A stretch of DNA of 64,000 bases from CBDFLD01 sp965249005 (lineage in GTDB: Bacteria; Acidobacteriota; UBA6911): contig CBDFLD010000022.1 of NCBI GenBank assembly GCA_965249005.1, positions 186,001-250,000 of the forward strand. Direction: 5' to 3'. How positions within the stretch are numbered: position 1 is the stretch's first letter; each line of letters begins with the position of its first letter. Made by a program: the position numbers and the translations under genes. Below the pieces are notes generated by a model that saw only the letters and a program-made list of their open reading frames with translations, ran no database searches and was not told the DNA's origin. Of this stretch, positions 1-8,396 are shown in pieces.

Positions 1-1499
1 CAATTACGAACGAAGCGGTGGGCGCCGAGATCTACAACACCATTCTTTCGGTGGCTGAATCGCCCCATGACAGCAGGACCATCTGGGTGGGTAGCGATGA
101 CGGTTTAGTGCACCTGACCAGAAACCAGGGGAAGAGTTGGGAGGATGTTACGCCTGAAGGCATCGGAGAGGCTTTGATCAACTCGATTGAAGCGTCTCCA
201 CACGATCCCGCAACGGCCTATCTTGCCGTGAGTCGGTACAAGTTCAACGACTTTACGCCTGCAGCTTTTAGGACTCGCGACCACGGAAAAAGCTGGGAGG
301 GAATCGTTCGCGGTATCGAAGAGCAAGCCTGGGTCCGGGTCGTGCGGGAAGATCCAACTCGCCCGGGACTCCTCTATGCCGGAACCGAAACCGGTATTTA
401 CGTTTCCTTCGACGCCGGGAACGCCTGGCAGTCGCTCCAATTGAACTTGCCGGTTACGCCGGTGACAGACCTAAGGGTGGCGGACAACGACTTGGTTGCC
501 TCCACTCAGGGGCGAGCCCTGTGGATCCTGGATAATCTGTCGCCACTGCAGCAGCTCGACGAGCGGATCCGTCATGCGGAGGTCCACCTGTACGCTCCCG
601 AGCAACATTACTTCGGAAGTCTTGGAGCTTCCGACTCCGCACAACCGAGACTAGGGCAAAACCCGCCAAACGGGGCGCTCATTGACTATTACATCGGCAG
701 GGACGGCTCCGAGGCCACGTTGGAGATCCGGGATGCCGAGGGAGCGATGGTCCGGTGCTATTCGAGCCGGGGGAGCCGAGACGGAACGTCCATTTCAAAC
801 AGGCGGGGGATGCATCGCGTCGTGTGGGATCTCCGGCACGAAGGTCTATTCGCTGTTCCCGGTCTTTTCGTAGTCGGCGCGTCCAACTTGCCTACTGCGG
901 GAGACCTACACCCTGGTACGCTGCGAGGAAGGCTCGCATTGCCTGGAAGCTACCAGCTGCGATTGACGATCGGAGACGACAGCGACACAAAAGCGCTGGA
1001 ACTGCGAGCGGACCCCCGGTCGGCAGCGACAATCGAGAGCTTGAGAATTCAGGATCGAATCATGTCCGCGATCGATCGAGAGTTGGAGGAGATTCATCGG
1101 AGTGTCATTAGAATCCGCGACGTGCGTGGGCAACTCGAGAAGTTATCCCGTATCAATGGGACTGCGGAGCTGGAGGCCATCGATTCAGCGGCCCGGGATT
1201 TGGCCGGGAAGCTTTCAGCCGTTGAGGACCTCCTTGTTCAAGATAGAATTACGACTTTGCAAAGCACGATCAATTTCCCGAACCGACTCAACTTCCACTA
1301 CATCTATCTCAGAAACGTGATCGACGCGGCCGAAGGAGCCGTAACGCAAGGGCAACGACAAGTGTTCGCCGATCTGTCGGCTGAATGGAGCCGGCACCAG
1401 GCCACGCTAGAACTTTTGTTCGGGAAGGAACTAGACTCGTTCAACGACCTCGCGGGCAGAGAAAGTATCCCGGCAGTCGTTGTGCCTTCCAAGCGATGA
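1..1499 (+). CDS. Asp-box (BNR/VPS10-like) exoprotein, C-terminal part
   Basis: The reading frame is open to the left edge, so the gene starts outside the window; the GTG at 18 is only the first in-frame start codon visible. The N-terminal 170 visible residues carry three Asp-box motifs of the S/T-x-D/N-x-G-x-x-W type (TRNQGKSW near residue 34, TRDHGKSW near 85, SFDAGNAW near 130), each followed by a beta-rich stretch. This is the signature of a sortilin/BNR beta-propeller. The remaining 320 residues form a C-terminal region rich in charged helices. Proteins of this kind are usually about 1000 residues, secreted, and annotated as glycosyl hydrolases without a proven reaction. Family call is firm, substrate unknown. 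Confidence 0.75.
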   Translation, partial: ITNEAVGAEIYNTILSVAESPHDSRTIWVGSDDGLVHLTRNQGKSWEDVTPEGIGEALINSIEASPHDPATAYLAVSRYKFNDFTPAAFRTRDHGKSWEGIVRGIEEQAWVRVVREDPTRPGLLYAGTETGIYVSFDAGNAWQSLQLNLPVTPVTDLRVADNDLVASTQGRALWILDNLSPLQQLDERIRHAEVHLYAPEQHYFGSLGASDSAQPRLGQNPPNGALIDYYIGRDGSEATLEIRDAEGAMVRCYSSRGSRDGTSISNRRGMHRVVWDLRHEGLFAVPGLFVVGASNLPTAGDLHPGTLRGRLALPGSYQLRLTIGDDSDTKALELRADPRSAATIESLRIQDRIMSAIDRELEEIHRSVIRIRDVRGQLEKLSRINGTAELEAIDSAARDLAGKLSAVEDLLVQDRITTLQSTINFPNRLNFHYIYLRNVIDAAEGAVTQGQRQVFADLSAEWSRHQATLELLFGKELDSFNDLAGRESIPAVVVPSKR

Positions 1500-1711
1500 T
1501 CCGGGGGCTGGCGTCATCGCCGGATGCTCCGGTACCAAATGGCGGCGCTCCAGGTTCCCGCATTTAGCCGCCAGATCTTCCAGCATAGATATGGAGGCCA
1601 CCCAGCAAGGATAGGGTACCAACAGAAAACCGCCCGGCGTGTGCTCCGGTGAGCAGAGTTTTCGGACGGCTAAGCCCCACCCGGCGCCCGTGCATGATCT
1701 TTGGGTCGTTT

Positions 1712-2692
1712 TCAGACATGATTGCGTAGCATCAGCTCCGCGGGATAAGGATTCAAGTAGGTCTGGCCGAGCACATAGGCGTCGGGGTGGCGTCTGAAAT
1801 GATGTTTGAGCAGTGTTATGGGTACGATGAGAGGGACTGCCTCTTGATGGTAATCCTCGATGGCCTCGACTAGTTCCTCCTTGTCAGTTCGATCTAAAAC
1901 CTTCTTCAGATAGCCTGCCAGGTGATGGAGGACGTCGGTGTGCTTTTTGCGTGTCGCCTTGCACGCCAGGGCTTGCATGAATAGTTTGCCGTATTCCTCC
2001 AGCAAAGCCGGGAAGGAATCCTTGCCTGCCCGGGCCACGAGTCGCCCAAGCTTGTTGTAACGGGCCCGGCTGTGCGAGAGCAGGGTGAATTTGTGCCGGG
2101 CATGAAAGTTGACCAGATCTCCGGGTCTTGGGCTGCAGGAGCGCAATTCCATCCAGCGATGGAAGCCATAAACGCGCTCGATGAAGTTCTCGCGCAAGGG
2201 CATGTCGTTGAGCCTTCCCTCTTCCTCCAGCGGGAGCAAGGGAAATCGTTGTGCCAGCGCTGAGGCAAATAGGCCGCGACCATTCCGACTGGGCGCCCCG
2301 CTTTCGAAGTAAACGCGCACCCTGAACAGTCCACAAGACGGAGAGTCCTTCTTCAAGATGTACCCTCGCAGTCTGTCTAAGGCGAGCTCCTGGAGCCGCC
2401 GTCTGGCGTAGCGGCGCATACCTTTGGTGTGGTCTAGTTCGGACTTCAGGGTCAGCAGACTAGGATCTTCCGGGTTTCCAACCAAACGCAAGGTCTCTCT
2501 GGGCACGCCGAGACCCATTTCCAGCTCTGGACACACCCCAACCCATTCGAAGAACTCTCCCAGCATGCCCGCAACGAGGGCGTTGTGCTTGTGGCCGCCG
2601 TCATACCGCACTTCCTCGCCGAGCAGGCAGCTACTCACTCCTAATCGTATCTTGCCGGCAGCCTTCCTTCGGGGAAACTCAGATTTCGGCAA
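1712..2692 (-). CDS. DUF523-DUF1722 protein (YbgA/TudS-like)
   Basis: Two domains are visible. Residues 15-150 are DUF523, with cysteines in the three family positions (SSCL at 22, VCPE near 54, SPSCG near 118). In the DUF523 thiouracil desulfurase TudS the equivalent cysteines bind a [4Fe-4S] cluster. Residues 200-320 are DUF1722, as in E. coli YbgA. The length of 326 residues fits that two-domain form. The start is TTG at 2692, chosen because GGAGG lies about seven bases upstream. A cytosolic iron-sulfur enzyme acting on thiolated nucleobases or related compounds is a reasonable inference; the substrate is not shown by the sequence. It converges on the preceding plus-strand gene. Confidence 0.85.
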   Translation of the reverse strand: MPKSEFPRRKAAGKIRLGVSSCLLGEEVRYDGGHKHNALVAGMLGEFFEWVGVCPELEMGLGVPRETLRLVGNPEDPSLLTLKSELDHTKGMRRYARRRLQELALDRLRGYILKKDSPSCGLFRVRVYFESGAPSRNGRGLFASALAQRFPLLPLEEEGRLNDMPLRENFIERVYGFHRWMELRSCSPRPGDLVNFHARHKFTLLSHSRARYNKLGRLVARAGKDSFPALLEEYGKLFMQALACKATRKKHTDVLHHLAGYLKKVLDRTDKEELVEAIEDYHQEAVPLIVPITLLKHHFRRHPDAYVLGQTYLNPYPAELMLRNHV

Positions 2693-2868
2693 TGGGCGCC
2701 TCCAGGCGTCAATGCCCGGCTTCGAGCACGGCTCTGTCTAAGAAAAGTTTCTATATTAATGGCCTTGGCTAAATATATTCGACAATTATTGGACGCAAAG
2801 CCAGCCTAATTCCTTGCCTAATGATGGAGTACGGGACCCTAGAGAGCCGGGGGGCAGACTCGATGTCC

Positions 2869-2898
2869 TTGACACCCGCAAAAGTTCAACTCTAGAAT
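2869..2898 (+). promoter_or_regulatory. sigma-70-type promoter, possibly leaderless
   Basis: TTGACA (2869-2874) and TAGAAT (2893-2898) are separated by 18 bases, close to the sigma-70 consensus. The start codon at 2906 lies only seven bases beyond the -10 box, where transcription would begin, and no ribosome binding site fits in between. A leaderless transcript is therefore predicted. Confidence 0.6.
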
Positions 2899-2905
2899 TG
2901 CCCTC

Positions 2906-3991
2906 ATGTGTCGTTTCTTTCCATTACCCTTCCTTTTGCTCTTTTGCTCTCTCGCCCTGGGTGAGTCCCGGACTCAACGGTACCTCTACCTGAGCATGCC
3001 TGACGGTGCCCAGCAAGAAGGCCGTTCGGGAACAGGAATTCTTGTTTTCGATATTGATGACGGGCACAAATTCGTCCGGCGGATTGATATCCCGATCTTC
3101 GAGGAGGGGTTGCGCGGCTTTACGGGGAATCTCCAGAAGCATCGGGTCTACTACTCGACAACGAATCGACGACTTGGCTGCTTCGATCTCGAGACCGAAA
3201 AGGTCGTGTGGGAAAATACCTATGAAGCCGGCTGTGACCGGTCCTCGGTGACGCACGACGGGAGTAAGATCTACGTTCCCACCGGGTGGTGGTATTCGGG
3301 TCAGGATAGCGGCTTTCTCATCGTCGACGGTGAAAACGGAGCGCTCATCAAAAGGCTCTATGTCGGTCCGCAGGCACACAACAGCATCGTCGGGCTAGAC
3401 GGCAGATCTGTGTATCTTGGAACGAGAACGATGCTGACGGTCTTTGATATCCAGACCGACCGTGTGATTCGCCAGATCAAGGACGTAGGCGAGCGCGGGG
3501 TGTTCCCCTACACGATGGATAGCCGCCAGCGAATTGGTTATGTTTGTCTGGGTTCCCATATTGGTTTTGATGTGGTCGATCTGCAGTCGGGGAAGATCTT
3601 GCATCGAGTCCTCGCCGGCGACCAACCGATTCTCAATCGCACCCATGGCGCCGGGCTCACACCCGATGAGCAGGAACTGTGGATTAGCGATCAGATTGGC
3701 CAGAAACTCTTCATCTTCGACGCGACCCAGATGCCGCCCACGCCGAAGGGATACGTGGAGCTGTCCCAAGGAGGGCATGGATGGGTTTGCTTCAGCTTGG
3801 ATGGACGCTACGCGTGGTCCCATACCCCGGACGTCTTTGATGCAAAGACGAAAGAGCGCATTGCCATTCTAAAGGACGAAACCGGCCGACCGGTGAGCAG
3901 CTCCAAGTTTATTGAGGTGCACTTCCGCCAAGGCAAAGTGGTGCGGATGGGCAACGAATTCGGGTTAGGCCGAAAGCGCGTTTCCGACTAG
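2906..3991 (+). CDS. secreted YVTN-type beta-propeller protein
   Basis: The 361-residue protein begins with a signal peptide (MCRFF followed by a hydrophobic core ending near LALG, about residue 19). The rest consists of repeated beta-propeller blades with phrases such as VFDIDDG, CFDLETEKVVWE, TVFDIQTDRVIRQI and VVDLQSGKILHRVL, spaced about 40-45 residues. These resemble YVTN/WD40-like seven-bladed propellers found in periplasmic proteins of the amine-dehydrogenase fold. No catalytic site can be named. It stands alone, convergent with the cytochrome c gene, and is preceded by a strong promoter that leaves no room for a leader. Role unknown; ligand binding or protein interaction outside the cytoplasm is the likely level of description. 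Confidence 0.75.
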   Translation: MCRFFPLPFLLLFCSLALGESRTQRYLYLSMPDGAQQEGRSGTGILVFDIDDGHKFVRRIDIPIFEEGLRGFTGNLQKHRVYYSTTNRRLGCFDLETEKVVWENTYEAGCDRSSVTHDGSKIYVPTGWWYSGQDSGFLIVDGENGALIKRLYVGPQAHNSIVGLDGRSVYLGTRTMLTVFDIQTDRVIRQIKDVGERGVFPYTMDSRQRIGYVCLGSHIGFDVVDLQSGKILHRVLAGDQPILNRTHGAGLTPDEQELWISDQIGQKLFIFDATQMPPTPKGYVELSQGGHGWVCFSLDGRYAWSHTPDVFDAKTKERIAILKDETGRPVSSSKFIEVHFRQGKVVRMGNEFGLGRKRVSD

Positions 3992-4023
3992 CCTCATTTC
4001 TACTCCTCTTTTGTTTCCTGCGG

Positions 4024-4530
4024 CTAATTATCGAGGAGCTCTTCGACAGTCCAGTAGCCAGTGCGATTCCCGGTTACCGTGCGGACTTGCCGGACGGATG
4101 CCGGCGCGATGGGCTCGCTGGCAGAACCGAAGCGCGTTCGAACAAACGATACCAGGGAAGCCACTTCGGAATCACTCAAGACTTGTCCAAACCCGGGCAT
4201 CTCGCGATCGTAACGCACACCACGGATCTGGATGGTTCCCCTCAAACCGTGCAGCACGATGCGGATCAGACGGTCGTGCGTCCCGGTCACCCACGCAGTC
4301 CTCTCCAGAGGAGGACCCTCTCCCTCGACCCCCTGGCCGCTCGCCCCGTGGCAGGCCGAACAGTGGTTCTCAAATAAGATAGCGCCCGGATCCGGGTCAG
4401 TCCAACGAATCGGTCCCTGGTCCTGAGTACAACCCACCAGCAGCCAGCCCAGAGCAAGACCGGTCATCAAGGCGCTAGGCCGGGGTTTTTGGAATCCGTG
4501 CATAGCTGGTTCTCTGGGCTTTCCGGACAT
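4024..4530 (-). CDS. c-type cytochrome lipoprotein
   Basis: Counting from the ATG at 4530, residues 1-34 form a lipoprotein signal ending in the lipobox LVGC. A single heme-attachment motif CSACH lies at residues 57-61, and REMPGFGQ further on supplies a likely axial methionine. The 168-residue size and one heme suit a class I cytochrome c electron carrier on the outer face of the inner membrane or in the outer membrane. ATG at 4503 is an alternative start; the frame is open up to 4650, but that extension has no signal character. The gene is single, with an inverted repeat about 63-96 bases upstream of the start that could be an operator. Confidence 0.8.
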   Translation of the reverse strand: MSGKPREPAMHGFQKPRPSALMTGLALGWLLVGCTQDQGPIRWTDPDPGAILFENHCSACHGASGQGVEGEGPPLERTAWVTGTHDRLIRIVLHGLRGTIQIRGVRYDREMPGFGQVLSDSEVASLVSFVRTRFGSASEPIAPASVRQVRTVTGNRTGYWTVEELLDN

Positions 4531-4592
4531 CTCATCCAAGTTAGATCCGCGATCCTCTATTAATAAGGGAAAACGTGTTTCACCGCAAGCGA

Positions 4593-4626
4593 GACGATAT
4601 GTCGCACCCCAGGATGATATATCGTC
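4593..4626. promoter_or_regulatory. inverted repeat upstream of cytochrome c gene
   Basis: GACGATATGTC (4593-4603) and GATATATCGTC (4616-4626) are 11-base arms with one mismatch, separated by 12 bases. Centre-to-centre spacing of about 23 bases, two turns of helix, and the position just upstream of the cytochrome gene suggest a binding site for a dimeric regulator. No regulator gene is adjacent. Confidence 0.45.
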
Positions 4627-4868
4627 TTTGTTGTATGTTGCAACTCGCAAGAGAATGCATTAAGTCCAATATCATAAGTATTTTATATACGATGTGAATT
4701 TCTCGTATTCTGCTGGATTCTGGCAAGCCGATTGCAATTCCCATGAAGCGTGCCCTGCAAGCACCTGCGAAGAGGAAGCGGGCAGATCCGAGGTGATCGC
4801 TCTCGTTTGAGGATGCGCAAGACGTCGGCCATGCTTCTGGCAGCTACTGGAAAAGGGAGGCGATCCCA

Positions 4869-4943
4869 ATGAGATTCACCAAGGCAAATTGGATTTGGTT
4901 GGTGGCCATGATTCTGGTCGTACCAGCCCTGTCGGCCGTGTGA
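4869..4943 (+). CDS. 24-residue signal-peptide-like small ORF
   Basis: A 24-codon frame starts with ATG eight bases after a strong GGGAGG at 4855-4860. It encodes a short basic start, a hydrophobic core and ALSAV, then TGA. It looks exactly like a signal peptide cut off by a stop. It may be the start of a secreted-protein gene broken by a nonsense or frameshift mutation, or a true small membrane peptide. No continuing frame downstream is recognisable as a protein domain. Confidence 0.35.
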   Translation: MRFTKANWIWLVAMILVVPALSAV

Positions 4944-5263
4944 GCAGGCGGGCTGCGAGAGGCAGGGAGAAAAAAAGAAGGCGCAGGCAGGTCTGTGCTT
5001 GTGCCCCCGCAGTAATCGGTGGCACCGTGGGCGGGCCCTCGGTCTGACGAGTCGAGTCCATCACGAGACAACCCAGCAAGAAAAACAAAAACAAGTCCAG
5101 GCACCTCTGTTTAGCGTGCATGGCTGCCCCGTCATCATGGAGCATCCGTTGTCTTCAGTGCTGACTTCCTTGTAGACTGGCCGGCGGTCGGCGCTCCAAT
5201 CCTGGGAGCAGCAGATGCGTACTTGTGTTGAATCGACGCTTGCGCTAGCCTGTCGGCCAAACG
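4944..5263. other. gene-poor stretch
   Basis: No convincing gene is seen here. The minus strand has a frame from about 5121 down to 4876 whose start resembles a short lipoprotein signal (LLGC), but it lacks a ribosome binding site and overlaps the small ORF on the other strand. Confidence 0.4.
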
Positions 5264-6025
5264 ATGGACAAAAACGGAAACAACGAGAAAATGAAAACAG
5301 ATCATGCGACACCCATAACCATAGTAGCGTTCACGCTGGTCGGCGTGTTCCTTGTCGCGGCGGCCGCGGCGAGTGACCACGACCTTCCGAGGGCTTTCGT
5401 CGATGGCACGGGAGCCGACTGGACGAGTTTGGGCGAAAGTGATTTCGTCAATGTCAACTGCGACCCGGACACCTGGACTTGGAAAGACGGCACGGCGCAC
5501 GCCACGGGAAAACCCGTCGGTGTGATCCGTACCAAGAAGAAGTATGCGAATTTTGAGCTGGTTGTCGAATGGCGACATTTGAAGGCTGGTGGGAACTCCG
5601 GTGTCTTTGTCTGGGTTATTGAAGAGTCATTGAAAGGACTTGCGCGCAACAAGCTCCCGCACGGGATCGAGGTGCAAGTATTGGATCCAGGTTTCACCAA
5701 GCTCTGGCTGCAGAAGGGCAACAAGAAGGCGGACTGGTTTACCACGCACGGCGACGTGTTTGCAGTAGGGAAGTCCAGCATCAAGCCATTTCCGCCCATT
5801 TCGCCCGACGGCTCACGTAGCTTTCCGTCCGAAGACCGAACCAAAGGCACCGGCGAGTGGAATCACTACTACGTGCGCGCCATCAATGGCGAAGTCCGGT
5901 TGTGGGTCAACGGGGTGGAAGTCTCGGGAGGGAGGGACTGCGAGCCGCGAACGGGCTACCTTGCGCTGGAATCGGAAGGTTCCCCCGTGGAGTTCAAGCA
6001 CCTCCGGATCCGCGAGTTGCCCTGA
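5264..6025 (+). CDS. DUF1080 (3-keto-disaccharide hydrolase-like) secreted protein
   Basis: A signal peptide (hydrophobic from residue 17 to about 36, ending AAAAAS) precedes a single DUF1080 domain of about 210 residues. Typical features are the YANFELVVEWR strand, GGNSGVFVW, GIEVQVLD and GEWNHYYVRAINGEVRLWVNG, which together mark the concanavalin-like jelly-roll fold. Several family members hydrolyse 3-keto-glycosides made by Gfo/Idh-type oxidation, but no such oxidoreductase is next to this gene. The alternative start at 5291 gives a tidier signal peptide. It converges on the GH97 gene, which also acts on sugars. Assignment to the family is firm; the reaction is inferred. Confidence 0.8.
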   Translation: MDKNGNNEKMKTDHATPITIVAFTLVGVFLVAAAAASDHDLPRAFVDGTGADWTSLGESDFVNVNCDPDTWTWKDGTAHATGKPVGVIRTKKKYANFELVVEWRHLKAGGNSGVFVWVIEESLKGLARNKLPHGIEVQVLDPGFTKLWLQKGNKKADWFTTHGDVFAVGKSSIKPFPPISPDGSRSFPSEDRTKGTGEWNHYYVRAINGEVRLWVNGVEVSGGRDCEPRTGYLALESEGSPVEFKHLRIRELP

Positions 6026-6055
6026 GGCTTGCGGTTTCTTTTGATGGACCCGTCA

Positions 6056-8044
6056 TTAGCCTGCCGGCCGGATCCAGATCGAGTGTCCGCCGCCGGGCGC
6101 CATGATGGCCTTCACGGTTGTCTCCTTTTGCACCTTCTCCCCGCGGACGCGATAACTTTCCTTGTTTTTTTGGTAGTGAGTGTCTGCGGCATCTTCGTAG
6201 AAGGTCGCATCGTACGACTTGTTTGCATCGAGAAAATCCAGTGCAATGTCTAGCGATCCACCTTCTTCGTTGACGACGCTGCCGACGAACCACTCCTCGC
6301 CTGAGCGACGGGCCATCGAAAGATACTCGCCCATCTTGCTACGTAGGATGCGTGTCTCGTCCCAGTTTGCCTGCGGCATTCGGGCGAGAAACTCGAAAAG
6401 ATCCGATTTCTTTTGATATTCCTCCGGTGCGTCCGGGAGGAGGATTAGACCACTGTAAGCGATGAGCACCTTGGCATTCTCCGCTGCCACCGTCGACTCC
6501 AGATTGTGGTGCCAGTCGACCCGAGGGGTTGATTCCGGACTTGTGTTCAGAGCGTACATGCCGTTGTTCATGTCGAGCGGACCGGTGATTCCGTTGATCA
6601 TGACCATTCTCAGAAAATCGCGGGGTGAGGATACTCGCCCCGCGTCCATTTGGGCGTGGCAATACTCGCGGGTGACCGCATTGGGATAGGTCCGCTCGAC
6701 GCCCACCATGGGGCAGGGCAGGTCGTGAAAGTTTATGACCAGCTGGTGCTTTGCGGCCTTTTCAATCGCTTCCGCGGTGAACTCCGCATCATTGCCCCGG
6801 AAACCGTACTTGACGCCCGAGGCTCCGAGGGTGTGGTAAAGCCCGAACACTTCGTCCATCGGGAGGGATCCGCCACGGTACTCGTCCCAGTACAGAAGCA
6901 CCTCAACTCCCCGGTTTCGCCCGTGTGCAATGACTGCTTCGACATCGATCTCGGGATTTACCGTGAATTTCCCCTCTCGTACCCAGTACCAGAGCCAGTC
7001 GATGAGAAAGTACCTAAAATCATGCTCGCCCGCAAAATCGATAAAGCGCTTGTAGGATTCAGTATCCGCTCCATAAGTGAAACCGTCTCCCTTGTAGCCT
7101 CGGACCCTCCAATCCCAGAGGCTTTTCCCGGACTTTACCCACGACGGGTCCGGTATCTTGCACTCCGCGGCCAAGTTGAGCGGCACGGGGTTGACGAGCA
7201 TACCGGCCGCTTGGTTGCCGACCAGAAAAACCCTCCATGGGGTGTCGTAGGAGTCACCGCGAATCTCGGCGGAATTGACCGATAGCAAACCGGGTTGAGG
7301 GTGGGCACGAGCAAGTTCCATGGTTGTTGTGCTGGCTTTCAGCACGGCGCTGTGGAGATCGGACTCGAGGATTGCCAGGTAGCGATCGTTCCCGAAGTCG
7401 ACGACGGCCGGTATCACGGCCGAAGGGATATCTTTTCCAAGACGAACCAGTGCGGGGACCGCCCTTCCGCGGTTATCCGCGTCGAACGAGCTGATCGGGA
7501 AAGGGCCGGCGGGGTCGCCCTCACCGCGCGCATGGAACATGGGATAATCCGCGTCGAAGCGATACTCGACCTCAAACTGGAGCGCCCTTCCCGAGAGTTC
7601 CGCCTGTTCCGGAAACGAAAACCGTAACCCTACTCCGTCATCGTAAACGCGACAGATCAGGGCAAACCGTGTCGCGCCGGCTTTCAGGTCTATCGTGCGC
7701 TCCGTGCAATGATCGCGCACCTGGCTGAACTGTCCCCAGACAGGCTCCCAGACATTGTCGATCCGTAGCGTCTTGCTGTCGAGTATCTCGTATTCGACTT
7801 CCGGCAAGATAGACAGGCGAGAGCGATCGATGAGGACTGTTTCATTCTGGGTCAAGCGGTAGTGCAGCTGCCCGCTGTCGTTTTCGATCACGACTTTCAG
7901 GCTGCCTTCGGGAGAAGAGATGGTGTAGCGTTCCCCGCTGAGCTGTTCCGAAGGACGTTCGGAAGTGCAGGCTACGGAAACCAAGAACAGGAGAATGGAG
8001 GATCGAAGTCTTGTGCTCATTTCTGCCCTCATCTCTGCCCTCAT
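6056..8044 (-). CDS. glycoside hydrolase family 97 lipoprotein
   Basis: From the ATG at 8044, which is preceded by GGAAAG, the product is 662 residues. A lipoprotein signal ends at SVAC, about residue 25. GH97 features follow: an N-terminal beta-sandwich (YTISSPEGSLKVVIEND), a catalytic barrel with RYFLIDWLWYW, HQLVINFHDLPCPMVG, ERTYPN, GPLDMNNG, and a C-terminal beta domain. GH97 enzymes are periplasmic or surface alpha-glucosidases (SusB type, inverting) or alpha-galactosidases (retaining). The segment after RTYPN reads AVTREYCHAQ rather than the more usual EGxxGxE pattern, so the usual catalytic glutamate region is altered and activity cannot be assumed. The first codons contain a duplicated 12-base unit giving three in-frame ATGs (8044, 8032, 8020). 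Confidence 0.82.
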   Translation of the reverse strand: MRAEMRAEMSTRLRSSILLFLVSVACTSERPSEQLSGERYTISSPEGSLKVVIENDSGQLHYRLTQNETVLIDRSRLSILPEVEYEILDSKTLRIDNVWEPVWGQFSQVRDHCTERTIDLKAGATRFALICRVYDDGVGLRFSFPEQAELSGRALQFEVEYRFDADYPMFHARGEGDPAGPFPISSFDADNRGRAVPALVRLGKDIPSAVIPAVVDFGNDRYLAILESDLHSAVLKASTTTMELARAHPQPGLLSVNSAEIRGDSYDTPWRVFLVGNQAAGMLVNPVPLNLAAECKIPDPSWVKSGKSLWDWRVRGYKGDGFTYGADTESYKRFIDFAGEHDFRYFLIDWLWYWVREGKFTVNPEIDVEAVIAHGRNRGVEVLLYWDEYRGGSLPMDEVFGLYHTLGASGVKYGFRGNDAEFTAEAIEKAAKHQLVINFHDLPCPMVGVERTYPNAVTREYCHAQMDAGRVSSPRDFLRMVMINGITGPLDMNNGMYALNTSPESTPRVDWHHNLESTVAAENAKVLIAYSGLILLPDAPEEYQKKSDLFEFLARMPQANWDETRILRSKMGEYLSMARRSGEEWFVGSVVNEEGGSLDIALDFLDANKSYDATFYEDAADTHYQKNKESYRVRGEKVQKETTVKAIMAPGGGHSIWIRPAG

Positions 8045-8396
8045 CTTGCAGCTTTCCAATGGTTCCATAAGCATACTAGCCGATGGTCGTTCTCTTTGTC
8101 CTTTTTGGTGGTCGACTGTTGGTCCACCGCAACCGCCATTCAAGAAAATCAAGAGATCTGTCGATAAGGTTGCAGTAATCCTCCCTGAAATTTTTGCCCT
8201 TCCCGGATTGGGCCGTTGCCGTAGGAGGAACCTCCAGGCAGCGCCTGTCTCTCCCCTAGCGGATGATCCCGGTGCTCTTTGACCGGAAGATGAGGATCTC
8301 TGTCGGATTGGCGTATCTCCCCCGTTGATTATCGAGTGTTCAACCGTCGGACGATTAGATTCCCGACGAAGCCCCCGGACCGAGGTACCGACGCTC

